DNA of 64,000 nt from Wielerella bovis (GTDB lineage: Bacteria > Pseudomonadota > Gammaproteobacteria > Burkholderiales > Neisseriaceae): assembly GCF_022354465.1 (NCBI RefSeq), contig NZ_CP092361.1, forward strand, positions 1,364,001 through 1,428,000. Direction: 5' to 3'. The notes below the pieces were generated by a model, which made no database searches, was not told the DNA's origin, and saw only the letters and a program-made list of their open reading frames with translations. Positions 61,193 to 64,000 of this stretch are shown here, piece after piece. The first letter of the stretch is position 1, and each line of letters begins with the position of its first letter. The translations under genes and the position numbers were made by a program.

Positions 61193-61314
61193 GATGCGTA
61201 TCCTTTAATAATAAAAATAGTACAAGGGCAGCCTGAAAATAGGTATTTGAATATGTTTTATGTTTTCACAATGAACTTAACTCATAATACTTGTTTTCAG
61301 GCTGCCTTTTGGGA

Positions 61315-62487
61315 TTAATCTAATTGAATACCGCGACGTAGAACAGCAGGAGTTTCAAAATCATCAATAACTGATTGGCTGGAAAAATCAGCAGCGGTTA
61401 AATTGACATTGCGCGAACCACGACCTGAACGAATCACACTTCCTACATCATTATTGTAAACAGGGTCAATAGTTGTAGCACGCATGCTGCTTGCGCGTTG
61501 TAATGCCAAAGATTCATTCTCTTTTAAACCAGTAGCAATAATAGTAATGCGAATAGCATCTTCTGGCATATTGGCATCTTCCGCTGTACCAAATTTCAAT
61601 TCAGCATCGGGCGAAGCGTATTCATTGACTACAGCCATGATTTCTTCGTATTCGTCCAAAATAAAGCAATCGGGTGCGGTTGTGATATTCACTAATACGC
61701 CGCGCGCACCGCTCAAACTTACATCATCCAACAATGGGCTGGAAATTGCCTGTTCTACGGCAATGCGAGCGCGGTCTGAACCTTTGGATTCGCCAATCCC
61801 CATCATTGCCATACCTGTGATGCTCATCATATTTTTCACATCGGCAAAGTCCAAGTTAATTAAACCTGGACAGGTTACGATTTCAGAAATACCTGCAACA
61901 CCATTACGCAATACATTGTTGGCTGCACGGAATGCTTCTTTTACAGTTACGCCTTTACCTAATGCTGTCAATAACTTATCATTTGGTACAACAATTAGTG
62001 AATCTACTTGTTGTTTTAATACTTCAATACCTTTTTGTGCCACAACAGCACGTTTACCTTCGTGTTTGAATGGACGCGTAACCACAGCAACGGTCAAAAT
62101 GCCCATTTCTTTGGCGATTTCGGCAATAACAGGAGCTGCACCTGTACCTGTGCCACCACCCATACCGGTAGTAATAAACAACATGTCTGCACCGCTAATC
62201 ACTTGTGAAATAGCTTCACGGTCTTCCAAAGCAGCATCACGACCTACATCGGGATTGGCACCTGCACCCAAACCACGCGTTAAGCTCGCACCTAATTGAA
62301 CTTTGGTTGGAGCAGTATTGTTTGCTAATGATTGTGCATCAGTATTGGCGCTGATGTATTCTACACCTTGAATGGGATTATCAATCATATTGTTGATGGC
62401 ATTGCAGCCACCACCACCCACACCAATGACTTTAATAATTGCAGGGCTAGAAGTGGATTCCACGAAATTGTAAACGGGATTGTTCAT
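61315..62487 (-). CDS. ftsZ: Cell division protein FtsZ
   Basis: The tubulin-like GTPase that forms the division ring. It is 390 residues: glycine-rich start IKVIGVGGGGCNAINNMI near 18-35, the tubulin signature GGGTGTGAAPVIAEIAKEMG near 108, the T7-loop region VNFAD-type INLDFADVKNMMS near 205-217, and a short variable linker with a conserved C-terminal peptide (ETPAVLRRGIQLD) that binds FtsA and ZipA. The order ftsQ-ftsA-ftsZ on this strand is the classical dcw cluster end. A DUS pair separates it from ftsA. lpxC, which often follows ftsZ, is not here. Confidence 0.97.
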   Translation of the reverse strand: MNNPVYNFVESTSSPAIIKVIGVGGGGCNAINNMIDNPIQGVEYISANTDAQSLANNTAPTKVQLGASLTRGLGAGANPDVGRDAALEDREAISQVISGADMLFITTGMGGGTGTGAAPVIAEIAKEMGILTVAVVTRPFKHEGKRAVVAQKGIEVLKQQVDSLIVVPNDKLLTALGKGVTVKEAFRAANNVLRNGVAGISEIVTCPGLINLDFADVKNMMSITGMAMMGIGESKGSDRARIAVEQAISSPLLDDVSLSGARGVLVNITTAPDCFILDEYEEIMAVVNEYASPDAELKFGTAEDANMPEDAIRITIIATGLKENESLALQRASSMRATTIDPVYNNDVGSVIRSGRGSRNVNLTAADFSSQSVIDDFETPAVLRRGIQLD

Positions 62488-62549
62488 GATATTGAGCTCC
62501 TCACTTTCCCGTTTTGGGAAGTGTGCTTGAAAGGGTTGATATGTATATT

Positions 62550-62583
62550 CAGCAGCCTGAAACCTTTTCAGGCTGCCTTTATT
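62550..62583. terminator. Inverted DUS pair between ftsA and ftsZ
   Basis: CAGCAGCCTGAAA and TTTCAGGCTGCC with a 3- to 4-base loop, located between two genes of the same cluster, where it might attenuate rather than stop transcription. Confidence 0.45.
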
Positions 62584-63954
62584 TTACAGGTTATTTTTCA
62601 TCCAACTGCTAACTTTACTGAAAATGCTGGGTTTGCGTGGTTTAGGTTCAGGTAGACTTAAAGAACCATCGTCCAGCACATCTCGAATTTCATCATTTTC
62701 ATCTATATCGGTATGATGATAGGCGGATTCAGTTGCAGAAACAGATTGTACGATAGTTGTATTTTCTGGTGTACGACGCGTCATTGTACCCGCACTTGTA
62801 CCAGTTTGTTTCGCACGCTCTTTGGCTGCATGTAACAAACCAATAACAGTTGCATAACGGGGATTGCGGACACGTTCCGATAAGGTTCCCATTTCTTGGG
62901 GCACGCCAATTCGTGCAGGTAAATTGAATACATCTTCTGCTAATTCAACTACGCCACGTAATAAAGATGCACCACCTGTCAGCACTACGCCAGAAGTCAA
63001 AACTTCTTCAGGGAAACCTGCGCGACGTAATTCATTTAGTGTTAATTCAAAAATCTCTTCTACGCGCGGACCAATCACGCTAGCCAATGTTCGACGCGAA
63101 ATTTGGCGTGGTAAACGGTCGCCAACACTGGGCACTTCCACCATTTCATCTAAATCATCCAAGTTTGCCAAAGCTGCACCATGAAAGACTTTGATTCGCT
63201 CTGCTGCACTGTATGGTGTGCGCAGGGCTTGGGCTAAGTCGCGTGTAATCAAATCACCTGCAATTGGGATAACAGCAGTATGACGAATCGCGCCATTGGT
63301 ATATACAGCAATATCGGTTGTACCGCCACCAATATCCACCACGACAACGCCTAATTCTTTTTCATCTTCGGTTAAAACTGCATCAGCGGAAACCAAAGGT
63401 TGCAACATGATATTGTCTACTTTCAGGCTGCATCGCTCAATACATTTTTGCACATTTTGCAAAGCTGTTACCGCACCTGTAATGATGTGAACACGCGTAT
63501 CCAAACGTACGCCACTCATGCCAATCGGTTCGCGTACACCTGGTTGATTATCAATAATATATTCTTGAACAACGGTATGCAAAATTTGATGGTCAGGCGG
63601 AATGTTTACCGCTTTGGCAGTATCTTTGGCGCGGTCAATATCAGCTTTGCTGACTTCGCCATCTTTAATTTTAACTACGCCTTGTGAATTCAGGCTGCGT
63701 ATATGATTGCCAGAAATGCCCGTTACCACACTTTTAATTTTACATTCAGCCATGCGCTCAGCTTCGCTCATGGCTTGTTGAATGGCTTGGGCAGTTGCAT
63801 CAATATTGGTAACCATGCCCGCTTTGAGTCCGCGAGATTCTGCTAGACCCATGCCGACAATGTTGATGTCATCATTGACCACTTCTCCAATCAGTGCAAT
63901 GACTTTGGATGTGCCAACGTCTAATGCGCTAACATATTGCTTATTCTCAGCCAT
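62584..63954 (-). CDS. ftsA: Cell division protein FtsA
   Basis: The actin-like membrane anchor for FtsZ. It is 456 residues, with subdomains visible as YVSALDVGTSKVIALIGEVV (phosphate-1), the SHS2-type 1C domain region about 85-160, VVVDIGGGTTDIAVYTNGAI (phosphate-2, near 205-225), and VVLTGGASLLRGVVELAEDV (adenosine motif, near 335). After a linker, the C-terminal FSKVSSWMKNNL forms the amphipathic membrane-targeting helix. The length is somewhat above the usual 420 because of a roughly 40-residue polar linker (about 390-440). Its ATG follows a TAA only one base away, part of a tight ftsQ-ftsA junction. Confidence 0.96.
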   Translation of the reverse strand: MAENKQYVSALDVGTSKVIALIGEVVNDDINIVGMGLAESRGLKAGMVTNIDATAQAIQQAMSEAERMAECKIKSVVTGISGNHIRSLNSQGVVKIKDGEVSKADIDRAKDTAKAVNIPPDHQILHTVVQEYIIDNQPGVREPIGMSGVRLDTRVHIITGAVTALQNVQKCIERCSLKVDNIMLQPLVSADAVLTEDEKELGVVVVDIGGGTTDIAVYTNGAIRHTAVIPIAGDLITRDLAQALRTPYSAAERIKVFHGAALANLDDLDEMVEVPSVGDRLPRQISRRTLASVIGPRVEEIFELTLNELRRAGFPEEVLTSGVVLTGGASLLRGVVELAEDVFNLPARIGVPQEMGTLSERVRNPRYATVIGLLHAAKERAKQTGTSAGTMTRRTPENTTIVQSVSATESAYHHTDIDENDEIRDVLDDGSLSLPEPKPRKPSIFSKVSSWMKNNL

Positions 63955-63955
63955 A

Positions 63956-64000
63956 TTATCTTTTCCGATACAACAATTTATCGTGTTTTTCTTTTGGTAG
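63956..64000 (-). CDS. ftsQ: C-terminus of FtsQ (runs off the window)
   Basis: On the reverse strand a frame enters from the window edge and reads LPKEKHDKLLYRKR before TAA at 63956-63958, one base before the ftsA ATG. Fourteen residues only, basic, and with no diagnostic motif. The assignment to ftsQ rests on the universal ftsQ-ftsA-ftsZ order and the tight junction. Confidence 0.6.
   Translation of the reverse strand, partial: LPKEKHDKLLYRKR

Noticed and set aside
61484..62299. 271-residue open frame antisense to ftsZ, and similar long frames antisense to gluQ, rnr and xseA
   Set aside because: They mirror strongly conserved genes on the opposite strand, have no ribosome-binding sites and resemble no protein family; they are codon-bias shadows.

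Overview
The window looks like a chromosomal segment of a Neisseriaceae bacterium close to Kingella. The main evidence is a 12-base sequence, AGGCAGCCTGAA, and its complement, present dozens of times in and between genes. It matches the Kingella-type dialect of the neisserial DNA uptake sequence (DUS). The gene content (ftsQ-ftsA-ftsZ, recN, xseA, recB, psd, purB, purC, glyQ, dapF) is ordinary for a betaproteobacterium of this family. The intergenic DNA carries seven full 107-bp copies of a Correia-like miniature element (MITE), plus diverged relatives. The species call is inference from the DUS dialect and general protein resemblance.

Layout. 0-4.5 kb: 5' end of recN, gluQ, a DUF58 protein and a run of small unrecognised proteins with gene debris. 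4.6-8.1 kb: a block between two MITE copies with a cytochrome b561, psd and an outer-membrane barrel gene preceded by a perfect FNR box. 8.1-13.4 kb: Sel1 protein, trmA, Smr protein, MetE-like methyltransferase, ridA, tRNA-Leu(CAG). 13.4-23.6 kb: rnr, ubiB, azlCD, the xseA-GT8-yggS operon, a monooxygenase-like protein, coaBC. 24-26 kb: an FNR-box amino-acid-binding lipoprotein and an SMI1/KNR4-like pair joined through an A7 tract. 26.2-35.1 kb: a MacA-MacB-outer membrane factor export operon, lepB, a ThiP-like permease and a homocysteine methyltransferase. 35.7-43.9 kb: a DUS-poor, MITE-bounded island with two regulators, a DsbA-like protein, an esterase, an Old Yellow Enzyme and an RND pump. 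44-64 kb: purB, Uma2-like protein, a wrecked secreted-protein gene, a second orphan amino-acid-binding lipoprotein, glyQ, dapF, serB, recB, a YccA-like protein, a Tat-exported flavoprotein, purC, cysE and ftsZ-ftsA-ftsQ.

How parts fit together. The 35.8-43.8 kb island reads as an electrophile/drug-response module. The ArsR-type gene and the Old Yellow Enzyme gene share the 16-base palindrome GTTTAAATTTTTAAAC at similar distances from a TTGACT -35 box, so one regulator may control both. The RND adaptor gene has its own 20-base inverted repeat ending three bases before its ATG. Outside the island, paired inverted DUS act as likely terminators, and several genes take their stop codon, and a C-terminal Phe-Gln-Ala-Ala, directly from a DUS.

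Most notable unexplained structure: two elements of about 163 bp (21779-21942 and 35658-35819) share end and shoulder sequences. Each carries a central 41-base hairpin (18-base arms, 5-base loop) of completely different sequence.
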